A DNA stretch of 64,000 nt from Streptomyces radicis. GTDB taxonomy: Bacteria; Actinomycetota; Actinomycetes; Streptomycetales; Streptomycetaceae. The stretch lies in assembly GCF_003626575.1 (NCBI RefSeq), contig NZ_RBDY01000007.1, positions 124,001-188,000 on the forward strand. Direction: 5' to 3'. Shown in pieces: positions 46,601-54,424 of this stretch. The translations under genes were made by a program, and so were the position numbers. The notes below the pieces were generated by a model, which was not told the origin of the DNA, did not search any database, and worked only from the letters and a program-made list of their open reading frames with translations. The number at the start of each line of letters is the position of its first letter. Position 1 is the stretch's first letter.

Positions 46601-47010
46601 CCCACGCTGCCGCTGTGGCTCAGCAGCCCCGCGCAGCGGGAAACCCGGCAACCGGCCAACGCCACCCGGCGCAGCAGCCATAGGCCGCCCAGCGGCACAG
46701 CCACCCCCGCGCAGCGAGAAGCGGACCCACCGCAGGTCACCGAAGCAACGCCGGGCGCAGCCCGGCAACCGGCCAACGCCACGCAGCGCCGCACCGTCAC
46801 GGCACAGCAGCCCCGCGCAGCGGAAACTTCACCGACCCCAGCCGCCAACCACGGCCCGGCACAACCCCGTTACAACGCAGCAGCCCCCGCGCAGCGGACA
46901 ACCCGGCGACGGGCCAGCGGCGCGGCTCCGCGCAGCGGAAATCTCACCGGCCCCCCGAACAACCGCACCATGCAAACCGTGGCCAGCCACAACGTCGGTC
47001 CCCCGGAGGG
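46601..47010. repeat. Intergenic set of GCA-triloop hairpin repeats
   Basis: A 410-bp non-coding stretch between the nitrobindin-like gene and the SDR gene. The unit CCGC-GCA-GCGG recurs at 46629, 46813, 46887 and 46928, with a weaker copy at 46707 and a longer one, CCGGGC-GCA-GCCCGG, at 46751. In every case complementary arms flank the same GCA. Surrounding text (CAGCAGCCCC before, AAAC/GAAA after) is partly shared too, as is GGCAACCGGCCAACGCCAC, present twice (46647 and 46764). No reading frame here has codon bias or a ribosome site. Confidence 0.75.
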
Positions 47011-47766
47011 TCACAGCGTGCGGAGCGCCCCGCCGTCGACCGGGATCAGCGTGCCGGTGACATAGCTCGCCGCGGGCGAGAGCAGGAACGCCGCCACCCC
47101 GCCGAACTCCTCCGGCCGCCCGTAGCGTCCCAGCGGGATCGACGCGAGCGTGCGGGCGCGCGTCTCCTCGTCGCTCGAAGCGTCGAGCTCCCTGGTGCGG
47201 TCGGTCAGCACCCGCCCCGGCAGCAGCCCGAAGACCCGCACGCCGCGCGGGCCCACCTCGTCGGCCAGGTCCTTGGCCGCCATCGCGAGCCCGGGGCGCA
47301 GGCCGTTGGAGATGCCGAGGCCCCGGATCGGGGAACGGGCCGAGCTCGAGAGCACCAGGCCGACCGCGCCCCCGTCGCCGAGCCTGCCGACCAGCGTGCG
47401 GGCGGCGCGCACCGCGCCGAGGAAGACCGTTTCGAACGCCGCCCGCCACTGCTCGTCCGTCGCCGCGGCGACCGAGCCCGACGGGGGTCCGCCCACCGAG
47501 AGCAGCCCGCCGTCGAGGCGGCCGAAGCCCGAAAGCGCCGTCTCCACCAGCCGTTCGGCCGTGTCGGGCGCCCCGAGGTCCGCCGCTGTGCCGATCGCCC
47601 GGTCCGCGCCGCCGAGTTGGGCGACCGCCGAGGTCACCTTCTCCTCATGGCGCGACGAGATCACCACGCGCGCCCCCTCGTCCACCAACGCGCGGGCCGT
47701 TGCCAGTCCGAGCCCCCCGCTGCCGCCCGTCACCACATAGACCCGATCCGCGAGTCCCAGATCCAT
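47011..47766 (-). CDS. SDR-fold oxidoreductase with altered catalytic motif
   Basis: A protein of 251 residues. The cofactor motif is YVVTGGSGGLGLATARALVD, with VVISSRHEEKVTSAVAQLGG and LLSVGGPPSGSVA, and the C-terminal PVDGGALRTL. The usual Tyr-x3-Lys is replaced: aligned from the conserved PRGVRV, the positions read Ser-Asn-Gly-Leu-Arg (LGISNGLRPGLAMAAKDLAD). The catalytic Tyr and Lys are therefore absent although the Ser triad region (LSSSARSP) is present. It may use another mechanism or bind cofactor without the standard chemistry. ATG 47766 has AAGGGAG upstream. Confidence 0.85.
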   Translation of the reverse strand: MDLGLADRVYVVTGGSGGLGLATARALVDEGARVVISSRHEEKVTSAVAQLGGADRAIGTAADLGAPDTAERLVETALSGFGRLDGGLLSVGGPPSGSVAAATDEQWRAAFETVFLGAVRAARTLVGRLGDGGAVGLVLSSSARSPIRGLGISNGLRPGLAMAAKDLADEVGPRGVRVFGLLPGRVLTDRTRELDASSDEETRARTLASIPLGRYGRPEEFGGVAAFLLSPAASYVTGTLIPVDGGALRTL

Positions 47767-47923
47767 CGCGTCGCTCCCTTCCGCACGCCCGTCCCCGACG
47801 GCGTCCATCCTCCCAGCGGCCTCCCTGGCGACTCACAGGGGACGCCGCGCGGCGAGGCTCGCGCCCACGGCGGCACTTACGGCGCTTTGACACCCGAGGC
47901 CCCAGGATGGGGCTTGCCTCCTC

Positions 47924-47962
47924 GCACGGACCCCGTCGCGTCCCCTCGGGCGGGGTCCGTGC
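47924..47962 (+). other. Strong hairpin upstream of nur
   Basis: GCACGGACCCCG (47924-47935) pairs perfectly with CGGGGTCCGTGC (47951-47962), then CCTTCGTCTGCTCTT follows. It looks like an intrinsic terminator but lies between two divergent genes, 27 nt before the nur start. It could block read-through into nur or be a relic of a lost upstream gene. Confidence 0.6.
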
Positions 47963-47989
47963 CCTTCGTCTGCTCTTACACTGGGCCAC

Positions 47990-48439
47990 GTGGTGAGCAC
48001 TGACTGGCAGACCGACCTGCGGAACCGCGGCTATCGCCTGACGCCTCAGCGGCAGCTGGTGCTCGAGGCTGTCGAGAAGCTCGACCACTCCACGCCCGAG
48101 GACATCCTCACCGAGGTCCGCAGGACCGCGGGCGGGGTGAACATCTCGACGGTCTACCGCACGTTGGAGCTCCTGGAGGAGCTCGGCCTGGTGTCGCACA
48201 CGCACCTGGGCCACGGCGCCCCGACGTACCACCTGGCCGAGCGGCACGACCATCTGCACCTGATGTGCCGGGACTGCGAGGCGGTGATCGAGGCGGACCT
48301 CGAGGTGGCCGCGCCGTTCGCCGACGAGCTGCGCCGCCGCTTCGGCTTCGAGACCGACCTGCGGCACTTCGCCATCTTCGGCCGCTGCGGGGACTGCTCC
48401 GCCGCCGTCCCCGACCGGGGTTCCGCCGACGAGTCGTAG
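47990..48439 (+). CDS. nur: Nickel-responsive Fur-family regulator Nur
   Basis: A protein of 149 residues starting MVSTDWQTDLRNRGYRLTPQ. Metal ligands known from S. coelicolor Nur are at the expected positions: His33, His86, His88 and His90 (ERHDHLHL) for one site, and His70, His72 (VSHTHLGHG) and His126 (LRHFAIFGRC) for the nickel site. Two CxxC pairs (CRDC, CGDC) are also present. Nur with nickel represses the nickel transporter and sodF and so favours SodN. GTG 47990 is preceded by TACACT 7 nt upstream and no ribosome site, suggesting a leaderless mRNA. Confidence 0.9.
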   Translation: MVSTDWQTDLRNRGYRLTPQRQLVLEAVEKLDHSTPEDILTEVRRTAGGVNISTVYRTLELLEELGLVSHTHLGHGAPTYHLAERHDHLHLMCRDCEAVIEADLEVAAPFADELRRRFGFETDLRHFAIFGRCGDCSAAVPDRGSADES

Positions 48440-48448
48440 GCTGGCGGT

Positions 48449-49423
48449 ATGCCGTCGTATGCGAGCCCACTGCTCTCCCTGCCAGGAGCCGTCGCCGCCG
48501 ATGCCCCGGACGCCGGGGTCGCCGCGCACTACGGGGACCTCTTCAAGGAGCAACGGGCGCTTGCCGCAGGGGAGGGCTTCGTCGACCTGTCGCACCGCGA
48601 GGTCGTGACGGTCTCGGGCCCCGACCGGCTCTCCTGGCTGCATCTGCTGCTCACCCAGCACGTCTCCGAGCTGGCCCCCGGGCACGCCACCGAGGCGTTG
48701 ATCCTCTCCGCCAAGGGCCACATCGAGCACGCGCTCTACCTCGTGGACGACGGCGGGACGGTGTGGCTGCACACCGAGCCGGGGCAGGCGGAGTCCCTGA
48801 TCGCGTACCTGGAGAGCATGAAATTCTTCTACCGGGTCGATGTCGCGGACCGCACGGGCGAGTTCGCCGTGGTGCACCTGCCCGCGGGGTCGATCAGGCC
48901 CGCGCCCGAAGGGACGGTGGTGCGCGAGACGCCGCACGGCCGCGACCTCTTCGTGCCGCGCGGCGAGCTGGCCGCGTTCGCCGGGGGCGGCGACCCGGCC
49001 ATCGGCGTGCTGGCGTACGAGGCGCTGCGCGTCGAGGCGCACCGGCCCCGGCTCGGCCGGGAGACCGACCACCGCACGATCCCGCACGAGCTGGGCTGGC
49101 TCGACTCCGCGGTGCACCTCCAGAAGGGCTGCTACCGGGGCCAGGAGACGGTGGCCCGTGTGCAGAACCTCGGCCGTCCGCCGCGCCGCCTGGTCTTTCT
49201 GCACCTGGACGGCAGCGAGGTCACGCTGCCCGAGCACGGCGCCGAGGTGCGGCTGGCCGCCGAAGGCGGCGACGGCCGCGTGCTCGGCTTCGTCACCACG
49301 TCGGCCCGCCACCACGAGCTGGGCCCGATCGCGCTCGCCCTCGTCAAGCGGAACGTCCCCGAGGACGCCGGGCTGCTGGCCGGGGGCACCCCGGCGGCGC
49401 AGGAGGTCATCGTCGCGGCCTGA
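48449..49423 (+). CDS. ygfZ: YgfZ/GcvT-like folate-binding protein (Fe-S cluster factor)
   Basis: A protein of 324 residues. The family motif KGCYRGQETVARVQNLG contains the conserved Cys 228; other landmarks are FVDLSHREVVTVSGPDRLSW, LILSAKGHIEHALYLVDDGG and GVLAYEALRVEAHRPRLGRE. YgfZ proteins bind tetrahydrofolate and help maintain iron-sulfur enzymes. TAGGCT (48437-48442), whose first three bases are the nur stop codon, lies 6 nt before ATG 48449, so the gene may have its own leaderless promoter inside the end of nur. Confidence 0.92.
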   Translation: MPSYASPLLSLPGAVAADAPDAGVAAHYGDLFKEQRALAAGEGFVDLSHREVVTVSGPDRLSWLHLLLTQHVSELAPGHATEALILSAKGHIEHALYLVDDGGTVWLHTEPGQAESLIAYLESMKFFYRVDVADRTGEFAVVHLPAGSIRPAPEGTVVRETPHGRDLFVPRGELAAFAGGGDPAIGVLAYEALRVEAHRPRLGRETDHRTIPHELGWLDSAVHLQKGCYRGQETVARVQNLGRPPRRLVFLHLDGSEVTLPEHGAEVRLAAEGGDGRVLGFVTTSARHHELGPIALALVKRNVPEDAGLLAGGTPAAQEVIVAA

Positions 49424-49467
49424 CGCCGCTGAGATCCACGGGGCGGATCCCGGCCCTGACGCCCGGC

Positions 49468-49893
49468 TCAGATCTCCAGGAGAACGGTGAACGGCCCATC
49501 GTTGGTCAGCGAGACGCGCATCGACGCGCCGAAGCGGCCCGTCTCTACCGTGGCGCCGAGATCCCGCAGCCGCTCGACCACCAACTCCACGAGCGGCTCG
49601 GCGACTTCGCCCGGCGCGGCGGCGCTCCACGTGGGGCGGCGCCCCTTTCGGGCGTCACCGTAGAGAGTGAACTGGGAGACGATGAGAAGCGGCGCGTTGA
49701 CGTCCGAGCACGATTTCTCGCCGTCGAGCACCCGCAGGGTCCACAGCTTGCGGGCGAGCGCGGCGGCCGTTTCCCCGGTGTCCCCATGGGTGGCGCCCAC
49801 CAGCACACACAGGCCCTGGCCCACGATCTCACCGACGGTCTCGCCGTCCACCTCGACGGCCGCGCCGTCCACCCGCTGCACCACAGCTCGCAT
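49468..49893 (-). CDS. dtd: D-aminoacyl-tRNA deacylase
   Basis: A protein of 141 residues starting [20 protein letters not shown]. The two catalytic motifs are [20 protein letters not shown] and [15 protein letters not shown] (the Gly-Pro dyad). It removes D-amino acids, and glycine mischarged on tRNA-Ala, protecting translation. ATG 49893 fits the family start; an in-frame ATG at 49902 would add three residues. The gene is convergent with ygfZ and divergent from rsiG. Confidence 0.95.
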   Translation of the reverse strand: MRAVVQRVDGAAVEVDGETVGEIVGQGLCVLVGATHGDTGETAAALARKLWTLRVLDGEKSCSDVNAPLLIVSQFTLYGDARKGRRPTWSAAAPGEVAEPLVELVVERLRDLGATVETGRFGASMRVSLTNDGPFTVLLEI

Positions 49894-50048
49894 GCGGGCC
49901 ATGATGCCGGAACGTTCGTGCGCGCCGCGCGCGCCCGCCGGATGGGTGCCGGATCGCTGCGGTGGCCCGGCGCGCGGTGACACGATGCGTGGCACGGGGT
50001 ACGTACCGCGCTACCGCACCGAAACGGGGACGAGGGGACTAAAACCGC

Positions 50049-50573
50049 ATGATCACACCGGGTTCCGGTACGCGCAGCGCTCCGTGGGACGCCACGCGGC
50101 CCGAGCTGGCCGAGCTCTCCCTGCCCGAGCTGCGCATGCTGCGCCGCGCGGCGCAGCGCGAGGAGGCCGATCTGAGCTTTGTGCGGCGGCTGTTGCAGGG
50201 GCGCATCGACATCCTCGAGGCCGAGCGGCGCAGGCGCGTCACACAGGAGCCGGGACCGCTCGACCAGCTGCCGCGCATCCTGGCCGACGGCCCCTCGCGG
50301 CACCGCTCGTCGGCGCGGCATGTGACGTTGGGCACGCCGCTGAGCGAGGAGTACCGGCAGCTGACCGAGGAGATGCTGGGCGAGGTCGAGCTGTCGGACC
50401 TGACGGCGCTCGACGACGACGAGCTGATGGACGCGCTGGGGCGGCTCGCCCGGTGGGAGGCGCGGGTCTCGCGGCGGCGGCAGGCGCTGCACCGGAGGGC
50501 GGACGACTGCGGGGCCGAGATCGCCCGCAGGTACCGTGAGGGCGAGGCGCAGGTCGACGACCTGCTGTCCTGA
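50049..50573 (+). CDS. rsiG: RsiG-type anti-sigma factor (c-di-GMP-binding)
   Basis: A protein of 174 residues, mainly two long helices. The first carries E39-x3-S43-x2-R46-x3-Q50-x3-D54 (EADLSFVRRLLQGRID), an exact match to the c-di-GMP signature of RsiG. The second has the same spacing with E137, S141, R144 and D152, but His 148 in place of Gln (EARVSRRRQALHRRAD). RsiG holds the sporulation sigma factor WhiG inactive when bound to a c-di-GMP dimer. A diguanylate cyclase gene (cdgB) lies at the start of this window. GAGGGGA lies 10 nt before ATG 50049. Confidence 0.9.
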   Translation: MITPGSGTRSAPWDATRPELAELSLPELRMLRRAAQREEADLSFVRRLLQGRIDILEAERRRRVTQEPGPLDQLPRILADGPSRHRSSARHVTLGTPLSEEYRQLTEEMLGEVELSDLTALDDDELMDALGRLARWEARVSRRRQALHRRADDCGAEIARRYREGEAQVDDLLS

Positions 50574-50591
50574 CCGAAAGGCTGGTGCGTC

Positions 50592-51479
50592 ATGTCCGTC
50601 CCCTCGCCCGTGCTCGCGGAGGTGGTCCGTTCGGGCTTCGTCGAGGGGCGGCACCATGGCTCGCTCGTGGTGCTCGCGGCCGACGGCTCGGTGGAACGGG
50701 CCCTGGGCGACGTGGAGTCGCCGGTCTTCCCGCGCTCGAGCAACAAGCCGATGCAGGCGGCCGGGATGCTGAGGACCGGGCTCGACCTGTCGGGGGCCAG
50801 GCTGGCGATCGCGGCGGGGAGCCACGCGGGCGAGGACTTCCACCGCGAGCTGGTGACCGAGATGCTGGCCGAACGCGGGCTGACGGAGGAGGCGCTGCGC
50901 TGCCCGCCCGACCCGACGCCCACCGCGATGAACTGCTCGGGCAAGCACGCGGGGATGCTCGCGGCCTGCGTGGTCAACGGCTGGCCCGTGGACAGCTACC
51001 CCGACCCCGGGCACCCGCTCCAGGTCGCGCTGCGGGAGGCGGTCGAGGCGGCCACGGGGGAGACGGTCGCGCACACCGGCGTGGACGGCTGTGGCGCGCC
51101 CCTGTTCGCGCTGTCGCTCACGGGGCTCGCGCGGGCGTTCCGGGCGTTCGTGCTGGCCGAGCCGGGCAGCGCGGAGCGGCGTGTGGCGGACGCGATGCGC
51201 GCGCACCCCGCGTATGTGGCGGGCACGGGCCGCCCGGACACGCTGCTGATGACCGAGGTGCCCGGGCTGCTGGCCAAGGGCGGGGCCGAGGGCGTGCAGG
51301 CGGTGGCGCTGCCGGACGGGCGGGCGCTCGCCCTCAAGATCGACGACGGCGCGCCACGGGCCAGGGTCCCGGTCGTGGCGGCCGCCCTCGCGAGCCTCGG
51401 CGTCCGCGCCGACGGCCTTCCCGATGAGGCCATATACGGCGGCGGCCGACGCGTGGGCGAGGTTCGCGCGGTCATCTGA
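50592..51479 (+). CDS. L-asparaginase II family protein
   Basis: A protein of 295 residues of the rhizobial-type (AnsII-like) family: LAEVVRSGFVEGRHHGSLVV, SNKPMQAAGMLRTGLDL, CPPDPTPTAMNCSGKHAGML, GVDGCGAPLFALSLTGLARA and IDDGAPRARVPVVAAAL. It likely releases ammonia from asparagine in the cytoplasm; these proteins are unrelated to the E. coli ansA/ansB enzymes. The SGKH and CGAP motifs carry the zinc or catalytic residues of the family. GAAAGG precedes the ATG. It starts 18 bp after rsiG on the same strand, so the two may be co-transcribed. Confidence 0.9.
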   Translation: MSVPSPVLAEVVRSGFVEGRHHGSLVVLAADGSVERALGDVESPVFPRSSNKPMQAAGMLRTGLDLSGARLAIAAGSHAGEDFHRELVTEMLAERGLTEEALRCPPDPTPTAMNCSGKHAGMLAACVVNGWPVDSYPDPGHPLQVALREAVEAATGETVAHTGVDGCGAPLFALSLTGLARAFRAFVLAEPGSAERRVADAMRAHPAYVAGTGRPDTLLMTEVPGLLAKGGAEGVQAVALPDGRALALKIDDGAPRARVPVVAAALASLGVRADGLPDEAIYGGGRRVGEVRAVI

Positions 51480-51566
51480 AACGCGGCGCCCCCGGCGAAC
51501 GCCGCGGCCCCGGGATTCGATCGCGTCCACACGCGGACCTTATGGGCGGCTTCGTACGCTGAGGGG

Positions 51567-51803
51567 GTGAGCAGGGAAGTGACACAGACAGAAGAGATGA
51601 AGGAGACGGAGAAGACGGGGGAGACGGGGGTGTCCGGGGGCGGGACCGCGGGGACGGGCGCGGGCTTCGACCGGGTGCACGGGCGGCTCGAGGCGCTCGA
51701 CACGGACATCGCGCAGCTCAGGGAGTCGATCGCGGAGCTGCGGCGGACGATCGACAGCCATCAGCAGGAGGTCACGGCCGCGCTGTCGGGCCGTCGGGGG
51801 TGA
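51567..51803 (+). CDS. Small coiled-coil protein of unknown function
   Basis: A protein of 78 residues. A polar, Glu/Thr/Gly-rich N-terminus (MSREVTQTEEMKETEKTGET) is followed by a heptad-like helix (RVHGRLEALDTDIAQLRESI, AELRRTIDSHQQEVTAAL). I do not recognise a family. GTG 51567 follows TACGCT by 6 nt and has GAGG too close for use as a ribosome site, consistent with a leaderless mRNA. The gene lies between the asparaginase and the Eis-like gene, same strand. Confidence 0.6.
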   Translation: MSREVTQTEEMKETEKTGETGVSGGGTAGTGAGFDRVHGRLEALDTDIAQLRESIAELRRTIDSHQQEVTAALSGRRG

Positions 51804-51864
51804 GGGGGGCGGGATGGGCGAAATGGCATGGCTTGCCACCGGGGGAAGCCCGTAGCCTGCGGAC

Positions 51865-53112
51865 ATGCATCCGCACATACGTTCTGTGGCCGGGAGTCGC
51901 GTCGATTCCGAGGCATGGCTCCGGGCCGTTTTCACCGGCTTTCTCCATCCCCCGGACAGCTTGGCCGAGACGATGGAGCTGCGTCTGGCCAAGCAGGACT
52001 TCGAGCGGGCGATCGGCGCGTTCGACGGGGACCGTTGCGTGGCGACGTTCCGCAGCTTCGACCAGGAGCTGACCCTCCCCGGCGGGGCGCTCACCACGGC
52101 GAACGCCGTCTCCGGGGTGACCGTCACCGCGACGCACCGGCGGCGTGGGCTGCTCAGCCGGATGATGGCGCGGGACCTGGCCGCCGCGAAGGAGCGCGGG
52201 CACGCGGTGGCCACGCTGGTCGCCGCCGAGTTCGGGATCTATGGGCGGTTCGGCTTCGGCCCCGCCGCCGGGTTCACCCAGTGGCGGATCCTGAAGAGCC
52301 GCGCGGGCCTCGACCCCCGCTGGTCGCTGCCCGAGGGCGAGGGCACCCTGGCGTTCATCGACGGGGCCGAGGTGCGCAAGCTCGGGCCAGAGCTGCACGA
52401 TCGTTTCCGGAAGGGGCAGGCGGGGGCGATCCATCGCCCGCCGCTGTTCTGGGAGCGGGCCACCGGCGAGGTCAGGCTCGACCCCGGGCCCTGGCGGGAG
52501 CCGTTCCACGCGCTGTACCGGGACGCCGCTGGGGTGCCGCAGGGCCTTGTCACCTTCACCACCGATGACACATGGGAGGCCGGTCTGCCCGAGGTGACGG
52601 CGACCGTCTCGTCGTTGTTCGCCACGACGCCCGCCGCCGAGAGCGCCCTGTGGCGCTTCCTGCTGGCCATCGACTGGGTGGCGGCCGTGGACACCGGTCG
52701 GGCGCCGACCGACTCGATCCTGCCGCTGCTGCTGCCCGACCCGCGCGCCGCGCTGGTCAAGGAGTACGGCGACTTCCTGTGGCTGCGCCCGCTCGACGTG
52801 CCGGGGCTGCTGGGCGAGCGGGGCTATGCCACCGCGGGGCGGCTGGTCATCGAGGTGACGGATCCCGCGGGCCTGGCCCATGGCCGTTTCCTGCTCGACG
52901 CCTCGCCCGAGGGCGCCACCGTAGCGGCGACGGCGCGGGCCGCCGATCTGACGCTCGACGCGGGGACGTTGGCCCGGCTCTCGCTGGGCGAGGAGTCGGC
53001 CGCGCGGCTCGTGGCCGGGGGCCTGGTGGACGAGGAAACGCCGGGGGCGGCGGCCCGCGCGGATCTCCTCTTCCGCACGAGCCGCCGCCCTTGGTGCCCC
53101 GACATCTTCTGA
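51865..53112 (+). CDS. Eis-like GNAT acetyltransferase
   Basis: A protein of 415 residues. Tandem GNAT domains: the first has the acetyl-CoA loop SGVTVTATHRRRGLLSRMMA and AEFGIYGRFGFGPAAGFTQW; the second is degenerate; the C-terminal SCP2-like domain (ATARAADLTLDAGTLARLSL, GEESAARLVAGGLV) ends with the conserved carboxy-terminal CPDIF. Eis-family enzymes acetylate several amines of aminoglycosides or of host and self proteins. Substrate is unknown. TAGCCT lies 6 nt before ATG 51865, so this is another likely leaderless gene. A hairpin follows. Confidence 0.9.
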   Translation: MHPHIRSVAGSRVDSEAWLRAVFTGFLHPPDSLAETMELRLAKQDFERAIGAFDGDRCVATFRSFDQELTLPGGALTTANAVSGVTVTATHRRRGLLSRMMARDLAAAKERGHAVATLVAAEFGIYGRFGFGPAAGFTQWRILKSRAGLDPRWSLPEGEGTLAFIDGAEVRKLGPELHDRFRKGQAGAIHRPPLFWERATGEVRLDPGPWREPFHALYRDAAGVPQGLVTFTTDDTWEAGLPEVTATVSSLFATTPAAESALWRFLLAIDWVAAVDTGRAPTDSILPLLLPDPRAALVKEYGDFLWLRPLDVPGLLGERGYATAGRLVIEVTDPAGLAHGRFLLDASPEGATVAATARAADLTLDAGTLARLSLGEESAARLVAGGLVDEETPGAAARADLLFRTSRRPWCPDIF

Positions 53113-53155
53113 TTTTCCGACCGGACGCACGCCGGACCGCTGACCGGAAACCCGC

Positions 53156-53187
53156 CCGGCTCCGAGACCTGAGGTGATCGGAGCCGG
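53156..53187. terminator. Hairpin between the Eis-like gene and the small membrane protein
   Basis: CCGGCTCCGA (53156-53165) pairs with TCGGAGCCGG (53178-53187); the loop contains ACCTGAGGT, which can extend the fold. It sits between convergent genes. Confidence 0.7.
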
Positions 53188-53216
53188 CGGCGCGTCCGTT
53201 CAGGGGCGAACGTCTT

Positions 53217-53402
53217 TCAGAGGTTTCCGACCAACAGTGTCACCAACACTGTCGAGCCGACGCAGACGCAGGTGTAGTTGCGCGTGCGCACCCCCGTCCG
53301 CAGGATCATCAGGCCGATCAGGCCCGGCAGACCGAACTGAATCTCTACCATCCGTTCCACCGCGATGCCGAAGGCAGCCACGGCGATGGTGGTGACAAGC
53401 AT
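53217..53402 (-). CDS. Small two-helix membrane protein
   Basis: A protein of 61 residues: MLVTTIAVAAFGIAVERMVE, then IQFGLPGLIGLMILRTGVRT, then YTCVCVGSTVLVTLLVGNL. Two to three hydrophobic segments predict a membrane hairpin. The ATG at 53400-53402 has GGAGGAG 3 nt upstream. It is divergent from the GntR-type gene and shares its AT-richer control region, so it may be a target of that regulator. It has no recognised family; small membrane proteins like this also occur on actinobacterial mobile elements, which is a possible origin. Confidence 0.65.
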   Translation of the reverse strand: MLVTTIAVAAFGIAVERMVEIQFGLPGLIGLMILRTGVRTRNYTCVCVGSTVLVTLLVGNL

Positions 53403-53441
53403 GACTCCTCCTCACATCACGTCAAGTACGCCGAACTTCCC

Positions 53442-53471
53442 TATAGTTGGCTAAGTTGTCCACCAACTATA
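53442..53471. promoter_or_regulatory. Inverted repeat, candidate GntR operator
   Basis: TATAGTTGG (53442-53450) and CCAACTATA (53463-53471) are exact complements separated by 12 nt. AGTTG occurs again inside the spacer (53454) and at 53486. The cluster lies between the divergent small membrane protein and GntR genes, about 40 bp from the former start and 87 bp from the latter, so it is a candidate operator for both. Confidence 0.55.
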
Positions 53472-53557
53472 CGCTTGTTTTCCCCAGTTGGCGGGCACTC
53501 GGAAACGTCCTCATATGAACGTTCCGGATCTGTCCGAAAGTTGTATGGTGGTGAGCC

Positions 53558-54424
53558 GTGAGTCAGGAGACGGCCCCGGACGGCGACAGCCCGCAGCACG
53601 CCGATGACCTGGTCTCTCCCGACCACCTCGCCGGTGTCCTGCGTGACCGCATACGCTCGGGAGAGCTGCCGCGGCACGCCCGATTGCCCACGCAGCGCGC
53701 TCTGGTCGAGGAGTTCGGCGTGAACCGGACGACGGTCCGGCAGGCGCTGTCCGTCCTGGAGCGCGAGGGCTACATCAGCGCCCGAGGGCGCGGGGCGCCC
53801 GCCGTCGTCAGCTCTCCCGCCGAGGACAGCCCACGCCCCGCCGGCGTCGAGGTGGCCGACCGCATCGCGCTGGCGTTCCAGGCCGACGACATCTCCATCG
53901 ACGCGTTCTGCCTCACCACGGAAACACTCAACGCCGCGCTCGCCGCCCCGTTGATCGCCATCTCCACCGGCGAACTGACGCCCGAGTCCATCTCCATTCG
54001 GGTGATGCTCCCCAATCCGGATGAGCCACTGGCATATCCACGCCTGATTTCCGACCCTGCCGACCGGCGCCCGCTCGCCCGCCTCAGACAGCTCACGCGC
54101 ACCTTCTCCACGTCCCTGCGCCACCAGCTGACATCGCTCGCGGAGATGGGTCTTGTCCCCAAGGTGAGCGTGGAAATCCGCAGTGTCCCGATCACACCGG
54201 TGCAAAAGGTCTATCTGCTCAACGGCTTCGAGGTGCTGACGGCCTATTACCAGGTTCTGCCGCGCACCGTGGAGTACCAGGAGGAGCAGCTCGAGATCTA
54301 CGACGTGCTCGGGCTGAACTCAAAGGTATTCCGCTCCTCCTCCGACACCGCCTTTGTGGAGGAGTCACACCAGTGGTTCGAGTCCCTCTGGTCAACGCTT
54401 GCCCAACCGCTCACACTCGGTTAG
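53558..54424 (+). CDS. GntR-family transcriptional regulator
   Basis: A protein of 288 residues. The winged HTH is LAGVLRDRIRSGELPRHARL then PTQRALVEEFGVNRTTVRQA and LSVLEREGYISARGRG. The C-terminal 190 residues (SIDAFCLTTETLNAALAAPL; YYQVLPRTVEYQEEQLEIYD) do not look like FCD or UTRA domains I know; the family may be actinobacteria-specific. Its codon use is less GC-biased than flanking genes. GTG 53558 follows TATGGT by 8 nt. The stop TAG is directly followed by the ATG of the HAD gene, so the two are co-transcribed, with the phosphotransferase gene probably third. Confidence 0.85.
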   Translation: MSQETAPDGDSPQHADDLVSPDHLAGVLRDRIRSGELPRHARLPTQRALVEEFGVNRTTVRQALSVLEREGYISARGRGAPAVVSSPAEDSPRPAGVEVADRIALAFQADDISIDAFCLTTETLNAALAAPLIAISTGELTPESISIRVMLPNPDEPLAYPRLISDPADRRPLARLRQLTRTFSTSLRHQLTSLAEMGLVPKVSVEIRSVPITPVQKVYLLNGFEVLTAYYQVLPRTVEYQEEQLEIYDVLGLNSKVFRSSSDTAFVEESHQWFESLWSTLAQPLTLG

